Origin: Raineya sp.
GTDB taxonomy: Bacteria; Bacteroidota; Bacteroidia; Cytophagales; Thermonemataceae
DNA length: 64,000 nt
Reading direction: 5' to 3'
Assembly (NCBI GenBank): GCA_025454915.1
Contig: JALONN010000001.1
Span: forward strand, 1-64,000
The translations under genes and the position numbers were made by a program. The notes below the pieces were generated by a model, which was not told the DNA's origin, did not search any database, and saw nothing but the letters and a program-made list of their open reading frames with translations. Positions 34,338-42,515 of the stretch are shown in pieces (position 1 is the stretch's first letter; every line of letters starts with the position of its first letter).

Positions 34338-36209
34338 ATGTATAAAAATATCTTTATGATAAAAATATTTATTCTCATCTGTTTTATCTTAAAAATAGGC
34401 TTCTTACAAGCTCAATCTCCAATCAAAATAATCCAAGATGGTAAAGTTGGATATATTAATCAGAAAGGAGAAATTGCTATACCTCCTGTCTTTTTAAATG
34501 GATATGATTTCTCTGATGGTTTGGCAGCTGTAAGAAAAGATGGATTATATGGTTTTATTGATAAAAAAGGGAAATGGGCAATTGAGCCACAATATGATTA
34601 TGCAGATAATTTTATAAAAGGATTAACAATCGTTTATAAAAATGAAAAACCAGTTTTTATCAATAAAAAAGGCGAAAGGATTTTACCACCAGTTTATAAT
34701 TCGTTATTTTTTGTTGATAATAAAAGAGCTGTGATAAGCACCATTCACTCAAGAAAGCGAGGTGTTTTGGATATAAAATCTAAAATACTTCTTGTAGATA
34801 CAACATTTAACTATATCAGTAGCTTTCAGAATGGAGTAGCTCTTGTAAGAAAAAATCACCCTTTCATAGAAAATAAAGTTCAATATGGTGTGATAGATAA
34901 ACAAGGTAAATATATTGTTCCTTTTAATAAATATGAATTAATTCGTCATTATTCAGGAGGCTTTGCAATTGTGAAAAGAAAAGACTCTACCAATATTTAT
35001 GGTGAAAAATATGGAGTAATCAATACAAAGGGGAATCTATTATTTGAAATTCCTGATGAAATATCAATAAGTTCTGAGAACGATTTTTTTGATGGCTATT
35101 TAAAAATAAGACTAGAAAATAGCGAAGCCTATATCAATTCAAAAGGAAAAATAGTTCCAAATGATGCTGTTTATGAAGAAGTTACAGATTTTAAGAATGG
35201 ACGGGCTTTTGTGATGAAAAAGGATGAGGATAACTATATTCTGATTGATAAAAAATTTAAACATATAGGACATGAAGTATTTGAAGAGGTCCAAAGAGAC
35301 TTTTTTAGAAATAATTATGCAATTGTTAAATCTAATGATGTATGGGGAATTATAGATAGAAATGGGGAATATATTGTAAAACCAAAATATAAAGAAATAG
35401 ATGAAATAGGAGTAATAGCCAACAAATACTTTTTCTTTATAGAAGAAAATGATAATGGAGATAAAAAATATGGGATGGTAAATTTAAAAGGAGAGGAGAT
35501 TATAAAACCCATTATGCAAGATTTTGATAAGGCTGGATTTCTAAATGGTATTCTGAGATTACTTATAGATGATAAAGTAACTTGTATCAATGAAAAAGGT
35601 AAAATTATCTGGCAAGAAAAAAAGAATCCTTTAAAGCCTAAAAAGCCATTGAATATTGATTTTATGCACAGTGGATATTTCTATGCTTCTTCCAGCATTA
35701 GAAAAGGAAGGTATGGTTGGTTAGGGAATACTCCTCAGAAGATTTCAGGTAACATATTCGCTCAAAATACACTTTCAGTTGTTATTGATACAGCCCAAAT
35801 AGATACTTTTAAAAATGATTTTATTGGTTATAAAGTTTTTGTGAGTAATACAACTAAAGATACGATAGAGTTTGATACACAAGGTAATCGCCTTTATATG
35901 AAACTCCAAGCCCAAAATAAAAAAGGAGAGTGGCAAGATATTGAGTACTTACCACCAAGTTTTTGTGGAATGAAGTATTATGATACTCAACTCGAACCGA
36001 ATGCCTTTTGGAGTTTTACCATGCCTAAATATGAAGGATTATTCAAAACAAAAATTAGAGTAGAGCTAGAATATTTTGATGCTACTAATTCCAGAGAAAA
36101 GAAAATAATATATAGCAACAGCATCAATGGAAGTATAAATATAACTCAATTTTGGAGAAATCGTAGATGGTATTACTCAAGTGGTTTTACAGAACCGTAT
36201 AATGATTAA
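34338..36209 (+). CDS. Exported WG-repeat protein
   Basis: A 623-residue protein with a signal peptide ending in LQA before Gln. The start is ATG 34338, or ATG 34356 (MIKIFILICF), which leaves a longer leader after the promoter. Residues ~28-440 are a series of WG-type repeats of the form 'YG(F/V)I(D)xKGxx(V/I)xPxYxx...F..G.A.V', such as YGFIDKKGKWAIEPQYDYAD, YGVIDKQGKYIVPF and WGIIDRNGEYIVKPKYKEID. The last ~140 residues form a separate domain (FVSNTTKDTIEFDTQ, LEPNAFWSF). WG repeats probably build a beta-propeller-like surface for protein contacts. The stop abuts the stop of the convergent gene. The gene lies between cassette repeats. Confidence 0.8.
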   Translation: MYKNIFMIKIFILICFILKIGFLQAQSPIKIIQDGKVGYINQKGEIAIPPVFLNGYDFSDGLAAVRKDGLYGFIDKKGKWAIEPQYDYADNFIKGLTIVYKNEKPVFINKKGERILPPVYNSLFFVDNKRAVISTIHSRKRGVLDIKSKILLVDTTFNYISSFQNGVALVRKNHPFIENKVQYGVIDKQGKYIVPFNKYELIRHYSGGFAIVKRKDSTNIYGEKYGVINTKGNLLFEIPDEISISSENDFFDGYLKIRLENSEAYINSKGKIVPNDAVYEEVTDFKNGRAFVMKKDEDNYILIDKKFKHIGHEVFEEVQRDFFRNNYAIVKSNDVWGIIDRNGEYIVKPKYKEIDEIGVIANKYFFFIEENDNGDKKYGMVNLKGEEIIKPIMQDFDKAGFLNGILRLLIDDKVTCINEKGKIIWQEKKNPLKPKKPLNIDFMHSGYFYASSSIRKGRYGWLGNTPQKISGNIFAQNTLSVVIDTAQIDTFKNDFIGYKVFVSNTTKDTIEFDTQGNRLYMKLQAQNKKGEWQDIEYLPPSFCGMKYYDTQLEPNAFWSFTMPKYEGLFKTKIRVELEYFDATNSREKKIIYSNSINGSINITQFWRNRRWYYSSGFTEPYND

Positions 36210-36222
36210 TTAATCCCTTTCC
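36201..36222. repeat. Short direct repeat, copy 2 (end of WG gene / end of convergent gene)
   Basis: AATGATTAATTAATCCCTTT plus CC; the partner is at 34131-34148. It includes the stop codons of two convergent genes, the WG-repeat gene and the 203-aa gene. Confidence 0.6.
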
Positions 36223-36821
36223 CACTTTCTCTCTTTTGTACCTTCTTGTTTTTGTATTTGCCAGCCTTGTTTTTTGGCAAGTTTTAGGAGTTTTTTACGA
36301 ACAATTTTGGGATAAAAAATTTTAAAAATAGTGCCTCTATACGAAAAATGTTTCAAAATACCCAGCTGTCCTAAAATGTCGTGAGTGGCAGCTCCGCAAC
36401 GTATGCCCAAGAAAGCATAATCGTAAGGAGTTTGAGCTAAATAACTCTTCTGAATACACAAAAATTGCTCTTTTTGCTTCTGAGAAATAGGAATTTTGAT
36501 GATCAGTTTTTTATTTTCTTGGAAATTACCACCCATAATGCTATAAAAACCTTCAAAATCGTGGATAGTATAAGCACTATGGCGATTCTTTTTGTGGGCA
36601 ATAATATGAAATTTACCTTTTGGAATAAAGTTCAAAATTTGGTTGCTATCCAGTTCAATGCCTACATGTCCACCAAGTTTGCCTCCAAACCATTTGGATT
36701 GTGTTTTTTTATAGGCTTTTTGAGGTTTTGAGCCATATAAAAAATGGACTTTTAAGAAAAGACTATCTTGTGCTTGTAGTTTTATGTTAAAAAGTAAAAA
36801 AACAACAAGATATTTGAGCAT
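36210..36821 (-). CDS. Exported protein, possible permuted papain/NlpC-like fold
   Basis: A 203-residue protein with a signal peptide ending KLQA before Gln18. The middle has GGKLGGHVGIELDSNQILNF and, about 80 residues later, YDYAFLGIRCGAATHDILGQ. A His in 'GGHVGI' before a Cys in 'RCGA' is the order in circularly permuted NlpC/P60-like proteins, so a thiol hydrolase acting on the envelope is possible; this is inference. The stop is directly next to the stop of the convergent WG gene (36209/36210). It starts 5 bases after the AtpZ-like gene on the same strand. Confidence 0.6.
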   Translation of the reverse strand: MLKYLVVFLLFNIKLQAQDSLFLKVHFLYGSKPQKAYKKTQSKWFGGKLGGHVGIELDSNQILNFIPKGKFHIIAHKKNRHSAYTIHDFEGFYSIMGGNFQENKKLIIKIPISQKQKEQFLCIQKSYLAQTPYDYAFLGIRCGAATHDILGQLGILKHFSYRGTIFKIFYPKIVRKKLLKLAKKQGWQIQKQEGTKERKWERD

Positions 36822-36826
36822 AGTTT

Positions 36827-37048
36827 TTACTTTTTAGGTAAAAAATCTTTAATAATGGAAATCATCACAGCGACAACAGTCATGGTGGTGAGTCCGAGTG
36901 TCCACCAAGGCTGAGAAAGTTTCATACGTTCATCCAGATACATTCCAAGCCAAACGGCAAGCCCAATGCTTACAATCATTTGAAAGGCTATGCCTGAGTA
37001 TTTAGCATAGCCTTTTACATTTTCTTGGTCTTTTTTCTTGAAAATCAT
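36827..37048 (-). CDS. AtpZ/AtpI-family membrane protein
   Basis: A 73-residue protein with two membrane helices (about 17-37 and 47-66): YAKYSGIAFQMIVSIGLAVW with GMYLDERM, and PWWTLGLTTMTVVAVMISII. This matches the AtpZ/AtpI family that assists assembly or ion supply of the F1Fo ATP synthase. Its ATG overlaps the stop of the upstream cyclase gene in an ATGA. In Bacteroidota it often lies ahead of the atp genes; here no atp genes follow. Confidence 0.8.
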   Translation of the reverse strand: MIFKKKDQENVKGYAKYSGIAFQMIVSIGLAVWLGMYLDERMKLSQPWWTLGLTTMTVVAVMISIIKDFLPKK

Positions 37049-38085
37049 TGTGCAGTTTGTTGATACAAAACTTGTAAGGCTGTTTGTCCTACGGCTTTGA
37101 GAACACTTTTATCTATAATCTTGATGTTATCGGCTTGGGTATGGTGGTGAGCTCCAAAACCCGAACCATAATTGATAATATCTACCATTGGAATTTTAGC
37201 GTCTCTGTTTACATAAAAATGGTCATCCATAATGCCTCCAGCTCCAATATTTGCCTTCTGATTAATAAAGATATGACCATATCCTAATTGTCCTGCTGTT
37301 CTCCAAACTTCTTCTGTAACACTTTGGGCATATTCCAAAGAAAAAGGTTCATGATAAAAAGTAGCTCCTTTTGCACCCACCATGTCAAATAGAATTCCGA
37401 AATAGGCAGAATAATTGGTTTTATGTTTGTTTTTAGACCAATGTTTAGAGCCATAGCACCATGTACTACTTTCATTATCTTGAGGCTCATAGCCTTCGGG
37501 TGTTCCATCATCTTCCAAATCAAAGAAAATTACATCAATACCTACTGTGGGCTTAGAAGGAGACACCTGAATAGTTCTGAGAATTTCTAAAATTACGGCT
37601 ACTCCACTTCCTCCATCATCAGCTCCATCTATGGCTTTTTTACGAACAGTAGTATCTTTGTCTTTATCTGCAAAACGTCTGCTATCCCAGTGAGCAGCCA
37701 ACAAAATACGTTTGGTTGCCTGTGGATTAATACTTCCAATAATGTTTTTTCCTTTCCAAACTTTTTTATCAAAAGAAGTAGCATCAAAATTCTGTATTTC
37801 TGTGGTTGCTCCTAACTTCTGAAGCGTTTGTACCAAATAGTTTGCACAATCTTCATGAGCCTTGGAGTTGGGTATACGAGGTCCAAAAGCTACTTGACGT
37901 TCTACAAATACAAAAGCAGAATCGGCATTGAACTCTGGAGCTTTTACAGCAGGCTTGCTATTTTGAGTATTGTTACTTTCTGTTTTCAAGGAATCATTAG
38001 TTTGTCCTTCTGAATTTTTATTTGTTTCACAAGCAAAGCAAGTACACAATAAGATAAGGATACTACTAAAAAAAAGTTTTTTCAT
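37045..38085 (-). CDS. M28-family glutaminyl-peptide cyclotransferase, lipoprotein
   Basis: A 346-residue lipoprotein. I place the start at 38085 (MKKLFFSSILILLCTCFAC), which gives a proper lipobox and removes the overlap with the sirtuin gene. Zinc and active-site motifs are AAHWDSRRFADKD, AIDGADDGGSGVAVILE, VIFFDLEDDG, IFINQKANIGAGGIMDDHFY and FGAHHHTQADN. Tryptophan and loop features (SSTWCYGSKHW) fit glutaminyl cyclases of the M28 fold. Such enzymes convert N-terminal Gln of exported proteins to pyroglutamate. All eleven SPI-type exported proteins in this window expose Gln after cleavage, which would be its substrates. Confidence 0.85.
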   Translation of the reverse strand: MKKLFFSSILILLCTCFACETNKNSEGQTNDSLKTESNNTQNSKPAVKAPEFNADSAFVFVERQVAFGPRIPNSKAHEDCANYLVQTLQKLGATTEIQNFDATSFDKKVWKGKNIIGSINPQATKRILLAAHWDSRRFADKDKDTTVRKKAIDGADDGGSGVAVILEILRTIQVSPSKPTVGIDVIFFDLEDDGTPEGYEPQDNESSTWCYGSKHWSKNKHKTNYSAYFGILFDMVGAKGATFYHEPFSLEYAQSVTEEVWRTAGQLGYGHIFINQKANIGAGGIMDDHFYVNRDAKIPMVDIINYGSGFGAHHHTQADNIKIIDKSVLKAVGQTALQVLYQQTAQ

Positions 38086-38125
38086 TGTATAAGAGTCAGA
38101 GAATAAATGGTTGATAGTAAGTTTT

Positions 38126-38839
38126 TTATACGGCAAATTTTTCAATAAGCTCTTCTGAAAGACGACTAAGTCCAGTACTAGCTTTGTCTTCAATCAGATT
38201 AAGGTTATGATATTTATGTGTCTGTATTTGAGGTATTTTTACATCTACAATGTACTTGGGTACTTCTTTATTGATATAATCTATCAACCCAGCAGCAGGA
38301 TAAACCACCATAGAAGTGCCAACTACTATAAATATATCAGCTCCAAGAGCTTCATAAACAGCAGTTTCCATCAAAGGAACATCTTCATAAAACCATACAA
38401 TATGTGGGCGAAGTTGTGAACCTTTTTCGCATTTATCCCCAATATTGAGTTCCCAACTTTTCATATCATAGACAAGGTTTGGATCGGTTGTACTACGAGC
38501 CTTAAACAATTCACCATGTAAATGAATAATGTTTGTTGAGCCTGCTTTCTCATGCAGATTATCAACATTTTGTGTAATGACAGTTACATCAAAAAAATTT
38601 TCTAGATGAGCCAATGCCTTATGTCCTTCATTGGGTTCTGCGGTAAGGGCTTGTTTTCTACGCTGATTATAAAATTCTAAAACCAAAGCAGGATTTTTCT
38701 CCCAGCCCATTGGACTTGCTACTTCCATCACGTCATGTCCTTCCCATAAACCATTGGAGTCTCTAAAAGTTGCTATTCCACTTTCTGCACTAATACCAGC
38801 TCCTGAAAGAACGACAATTTTTTTACGAGTATTATTCAT
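38126..38839 (-). CDS. cobB: Sir2-type NAD-dependent protein deacylase
   Basis: A 237-residue sirtuin; the start at 38839 (MNNTRKKIVVLSGAG) suits the family better than the frame's first Met at 38890. Motifs are SGAGISAESGIATFRD, ITQNVDNLHEKAGS, HLHGELF, RPHIVWFYEDVP and VVGTSMVVYPAAGL. The Y..R pair in FYNQRRKQA marks class III sirtuins that remove succinyl or malonyl groups. The zinc-binding module between HLHGELF and RPHIVWF has only one Cys where four are usual. Enzymes of this class may work without zinc, but this is inference. Confidence 0.9.
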   Translation of the reverse strand: MNNTRKKIVVLSGAGISAESGIATFRDSNGLWEGHDVMEVASPMGWEKNPALVLEFYNQRRKQALTAEPNEGHKALAHLENFFDVTVITQNVDNLHEKAGSTNIIHLHGELFKARSTTDPNLVYDMKSWELNIGDKCEKGSQLRPHIVWFYEDVPLMETAVYEALGADIFIVVGTSMVVYPAAGLIDYINKEVPKYIVDVKIPQIQTHKYHNLNLIEDKASTGLSRLSEELIEKFAV

Positions 38840-38901
38840 AAATTCAATGTTGTTAAGATTTTTTAAAGTTTTCAAAAGATTAATAAACATGGTGTTCTTT
38901 G

Positions 38902-39684
38902 TTAGTTTTTGTATACTGCTAATCCATCTGTGAGGTGAGCTACTTTTGTAACTACAGATAAATAATCGTTGTATAAATCTATGATTTCCAATAAATCAGA
39001 AGGAGATTCAGCTCCTTTTTTACCCATTTCATAGACTTTTTTTAGCGTTGCATTTTGGATACGAAATTCTTTATAAACTTCTTTAAAAAGCTCTTCCGTT
39101 GAAACTGCAAAATGTCCTGCTTTGAGATACAAAACTGTATCTATTTGCATTAAAAATGCAGGTAAGTCTTCTATGAGGTTTTCAATGAGCAATTTAGGCT
39201 GTCTGAGATTGAGTACAAAAAAACGACGTAAACTTAAAACTCTTCTTTTTAGCTCCAATTCACAAGAACGGCGTAAGTCTTCCATCGAAATATGAACACT
39301 CTTGAAAACATCTTCACCCATAATCAAAAACTTCTTGACTTTCATATCTGTAAATTCAATCGGAAATACATCAGCAGAAGTTTTGGTTTCTTCTTTGGTA
39401 ATGATATTAGATTCTAAATTAAACTCCTTTTTAGCTTTATACAGAATAGGTGAAATATTTTCGATATCTTCTACCTTGGCACTTTTCAAGACCAATAAAA
39501 TACTAATAGAAGCTTGTGGGCTATCAAAAAATTTATGAGTAACAGATCCATAAAGATAAATAGCCATGAGATTATCTTTGGCAATAATACTGATATTGGT
39601 GGCAAAATCTTCTAATTTACTCACTACACCTTTGGGCATCTGAGGGTTTAATTCAGCAATATTACGAATGGTTTTAGTGCTCAT
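38902..39684 (-). CDS. Nucleotidyltransferase-fold protein, probably inactive
   Basis: A 260-residue protein. Residues ~35-75 (AIYLYGSVTHKFFDS, then ASISILLVLKS) match the start of a polymerase-beta-like nucleotidyltransferase with the GS motif. The acidic 'DxD' that should follow in 'SDIDL' is replaced by ISI, so metal binding is lost. The C-terminal half is helical (FFVLNLRQPKLLIENLI, HLTDGLAVYKN). It precedes the sirtuin by 12 bases on the same strand, so the two are likely co-transcribed. The function is unknown. Confidence 0.6.
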   Translation of the reverse strand: MSTKTIRNIAELNPQMPKGVVSKLEDFATNISIIAKDNLMAIYLYGSVTHKFFDSPQASISILLVLKSAKVEDIENISPILYKAKKEFNLESNIITKEETKTSADVFPIEFTDMKVKKFLIMGEDVFKSVHISMEDLRRSCELELKRRVLSLRRFFVLNLRQPKLLIENLIEDLPAFLMQIDTVLYLKAGHFAVSTEELFKEVYKEFRIQNATLKKVYEMGKKGAESPSDLLEIIDLYNDYLSVVTKVAHLTDGLAVYKN

Positions 39685-39812
39685 ATTTGGGCTGATTTTT
39701 AATAAAAACTTGAAAAAGAAATACCTTTTTGTAAAGGTAAAATATATTTAGATAAATAAAAAATCTAAAATAAAATCTGTTTAAAGAGAATTGTACAAAA
39801 TAATTGTTGGAA

Positions 39813-39861
39813 GGCTAAAGTTTTATTCAAGAAATTTATTATATTTGGCTAAAGTTTTATT
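39813..39861. repeat. Direct repeats upstream of htrA
   Basis: GGCTAAAGTTTTATT occurs at 39813-39827 and again at 39847-39861, 34 bases apart start to start. The second copy lies directly after the putative -33 element. They could be binding sites of an activator of the protease gene. Confidence 0.45.
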
Positions 39862-39873
39862 TCTTGTACTTTG
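39844..39873 (+). promoter_or_regulatory. Possible promoter of htrA
   Basis: TTTG (39844-39847), a 19-base spacer and TACTTTG (39867-39873), one base short of TAnnTTTG. The start codon lies 44 bases further on. Confidence 0.4.
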
Positions 39874-39917
39874 TATTGTGCAAAGTGCAGTATTGAGGAG
39901 AAGTAAAGTGTACTTCC

Positions 39918-41384
39918 ATGATTCCTAAAAAACAATTCTTTATTGCCATTCTGTTGGCTGCTTTGTCAGGCTCTATACTTTCTTTGTTGGGCTTCCGTCT
40001 ATTTTTCGTAAAAAACAATTTAGTTCCCCCTAAAGTGTCCTATCACTATAAAGACACATCGGTAGTGGTGCCAGAGGGTATGAATTTCATTTATTCCTCT
40101 GAACAGGCTATTCCAACAGTGGTTCATATCAAAACCTCTTATTCCAAAAGAACAGCTTCAAGAAGTGGAGACCCTGTTGAAGATATGTTCAGGCAATTTC
40201 ATGGAAAAAGTTGGACTCCACGTTCTTCTTCAGGTTCAGGAGTTGTTATTTCTGAAGATGGATACATTGTAACCAATAACCATGTTATTGAGAATACCGA
40301 ACACATAGAAGTTACACTTCATGATAAAAGAAGTTATGAAGCCAAATTAATTGGAACAGACCCTTCTACAGATTTAGCTCTTATTAAAATAGAAGAAACA
40401 CATCTGCCGTTTTTAAAATATGCAAATTCGGACAATGTAAGAATAGGTGAATGGGTTTTGGCTGTAGGCAATCCTTTTGAACTAAATTCTACTGTTACAG
40501 CAGGTATTATTAGTGCAAAATCAAGAAATATTAATCTTATTCAGGATAAAGATAATTTACAAGTGGAAGCCTTTTTACAGACAGATGCCTCCGTGAATCC
40601 GGGGAATAGTGGTGGAGCTTTGGTGAATTTAAAAGGAGAACTGGTTGGAATTAATACTGCAATTGCCAGTGAAACAGGGACTTTTCAAGGTTATTCATTT
40701 GCTGTACCTTCTAATTTAGTAAAAAAAGTAATAGATGATTTAAAAAAATACGGAGAAGTACAAAGAGCATTGATGGGGGTTGAAATTGTAGATGTAAATG
40801 CTGAAGTAGCCAAAGAAAAGAATTTAGATGCTATAGAGGGCGTATATATAGCCAAAGTCACGTCCAATGGCGGAGCAGCCGAAGCAGGTATCATCAAAGG
40901 AGATGTAATTGTAGAAATTGATGGTAAACGTGTAAATTCTAAATCAGAATTACAGGCTATTGTTGCCTCTAAGCGTCCAGGAGATAAGATAGATGTGTTA
41001 TACAAACGTGAAAATGTAGAAAAGAAAACACAAATTGTGCTTAAAAATCCTAAAGGTACACTTGAGATTATTCAGAAAACAGATAACAAAAATGTACAGG
41101 CTATGGGAGCCGAACTCAGTAATGTATCTGATGAAGAAAAAGAATATCTAAATATCAAAGGAGGTGCCAAGGTATTGAAGTTAGGCAAAGGAAAGTTTGC
41201 TGAAATAGGAGTACAAAAAGGTTTTATCATTACACATATTTCTCAGAATGGCAAACGTATTACCATTCAATCTGCCTCACATGTTTTGGCGATTACTCAA
41301 GAGGCAGATAAAAATAATGAAGGCTTATATTTAGAAGGAATCTATGAAAACGGAGATAAAGCCTATTATCCTGTGGGATGGTAA
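39918..41384 (+). CDS. Periplasmic serine protease HtrA/DegP family
   Basis: A 488-residue S1C protease. The N-terminal hydrophobic segment (FFIAILLAALSGSILSLLGF) is a signal anchor or signal peptide. The triad is visible: His122 (VTNNHVIEN), Asp152 (STDLALIKI) and Ser231 (NPGNSGGAL). PDZ1 lies at about 285-375 (GVYIAKVTSNGGAAEAGIIK, GDVIVEIDG). A second PDZ-like domain follows (~400-488: KGFIITHISQNGKRI) and is degenerate. The enzyme degrades or refolds damaged envelope proteins. It is a single gene. Confidence 0.93.
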   Translation: MIPKKQFFIAILLAALSGSILSLLGFRLFFVKNNLVPPKVSYHYKDTSVVVPEGMNFIYSSEQAIPTVVHIKTSYSKRTASRSGDPVEDMFRQFHGKSWTPRSSSGSGVVISEDGYIVTNNHVIENTEHIEVTLHDKRSYEAKLIGTDPSTDLALIKIEETHLPFLKYANSDNVRIGEWVLAVGNPFELNSTVTAGIISAKSRNINLIQDKDNLQVEAFLQTDASVNPGNSGGALVNLKGELVGINTAIASETGTFQGYSFAVPSNLVKKVIDDLKKYGEVQRALMGVEIVDVNAEVAKEKNLDAIEGVYIAKVTSNGGAAEAGIIKGDVIVEIDGKRVNSKSELQAIVASKRPGDKIDVLYKRENVEKKTQIVLKNPKGTLEIIQKTDNKNVQAMGAELSNVSDEEKEYLNIKGGAKVLKLGKGKFAEIGVQKGFIITHISQNGKRITIQSASHVLAITQEADKNNEGLYLEGIYENGDKAYYPVGW

Positions 41385-41415
41385 ATAAAAAAATGATAAA
41401 TATTTTAATCTCTTA

Positions 41416-41445
41416 TTTGTTTTTTTCGTTTTTTTCTTATTTTTG
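41416..41445 (+). promoter_or_regulatory. Promoter of the lipoprotein gene at 41475
   Basis: TTTG (41416-41419), an 18-base spacer and TATTTTTG (41438-41445), an exact TAnnTTTG. The start codon is 30 bases downstream. Confidence 0.55.
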
Positions 41446-41474
41446 AAACAACAATAAACTACTCTCTATTAGTA

Positions 41475-42422
41475 ATGAAACATACATACATAGCTCTTGT
41501 ACTTATAGGCTCTTTGTTTGCTTGTGAATCGAACACAGGTGAAGTAAAAAAAGCAGATACTACTGCTAAACAAGAAAATACCAAAAAAGATACCTTAGAT
41601 ATAGTCTCTGATATTCAAAAAGTCACAGCAGATTTACCTTCTCCTGTGGATTTTATTACGCATATTAATCAGGCAAAACTAGATTATAATGGAAAGTTCT
41701 TAAATAGCCCTGACAATGTAAGTGCTTATTTGGGGACTTCTCAAAAAACAGCCCTGAACTTAGGTGTTTACATGGTTGATTTGGGCTATAACTCGTTATA
41801 TTTAAAATCTCAGGAGGGTCTGAATTACTTAAAAACAGTAAAAAAACTCTCTGACCAACTCAATATCCTTGATAATGAAACCAAATCTTTGGTAACAAAA
41901 TTTGAAGGAAACTTAGAAAACAGAGATTCTCTGCTTTCAATTGCCCGTGAAGGATACTTTGCAATTGATGGTTATTTGAGCAAAAATGAAAGAAAAGATG
42001 TTTCCAGTCAGATATTGATAGGTAGCTGGGTTGAAGGTCTTTATTTAGGCACAAACTTACTTAAAAATATCCCTAACTTTGATAAAGATGAAAAATATAA
42101 ACTTGTTCTTTGGAGAATAGGTGGACAAAAAACATCATTAAACAATTTAATAGGTGTAGTTACTAAACTTGACCAAAATAAGGAAACCCAAGAACTCATG
42201 AAAAAACTCAAAGAATTACAAACAGTTTTTGAGGGAGTAAAAATAGAAGCAGGAGCAGCATCTGATACAGATGTTCTTGATATTGCAGAAGTACAAAGTT
42301 CTGATGAAATCAGTGATAAAATGATGATGAAAACACTTAAGAAAGTGGAAATTTCTAAAGAAACTTTTGAACAAATTCATGCTAAAATTTCTGAAATCAG
42401 AAGCTTGATAGTAGCTAAATAA
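41475..42422 (+). CDS. Lipoprotein of unknown function
   Basis: A 315-residue protein with a lipoprotein signal (MKHTYIALVLIGSLFAC, Cys17). A Thr/Lys-rich linker (about 20-50) leads to an all-helical domain (FITHINQAKLDYNGKFLNSP, LGVYMVDLGYNSLYLKSQEG, IGSWVEGLYLG). The pattern resembles other Bacteroidota lipoproteins near htrA, but no function is recognised. It has its own promoter and terminator. Confidence 0.65.
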   Translation: MKHTYIALVLIGSLFACESNTGEVKKADTTAKQENTKKDTLDIVSDIQKVTADLPSPVDFITHINQAKLDYNGKFLNSPDNVSAYLGTSQKTALNLGVYMVDLGYNSLYLKSQEGLNYLKTVKKLSDQLNILDNETKSLVTKFEGNLENRDSLLSIAREGYFAIDGYLSKNERKDVSSQILIGSWVEGLYLGTNLLKNIPNFDKDEKYKLVLWRIGGQKTSLNNLIGVVTKLDQNKETQELMKKLKELQTVFEGVKIEAGAASDTDVLDIAEVQSSDEISDKMMMKTLKKVEISKETFEQIHAKISEIRSLIVAK

Positions 42423-42442
42423 AAGTCCTTTCAAATTTTAAA

Positions 42443-42493
42443 TGGGGTGGTGAACTTAAATAAAAGAACAGTTTACCACTCCAAACCTTTTTT
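42443..42493 (+). terminator. Hairpin terminator after the lipoprotein gene
   Basis: GGGGTGGTGAAC (42444-42455) pairs with GTTTACCACTCC (42471-42482), 12 pairs including two G-U. A T-run follows a few bases after. It ends ~23 bases before hisA. Confidence 0.55.
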
Positions 42494-42515
42494 ATAATCA
42501 TCAAAAAATAAAATA

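Noticed and set aside
33161..36222. Insertion sequence or integrative element at sufD
   Set aside because: The direct repeats fit, but there is no transposase, integrase or terminal inverted repeat, so only a recombination-based cassette locus is proposed.
38086..38193. Longer N-terminus of the glutaminyl cyclase
   Set aside because: It would overlap the sirtuin gene and hide the lipoprotein signal that begins at 38085.
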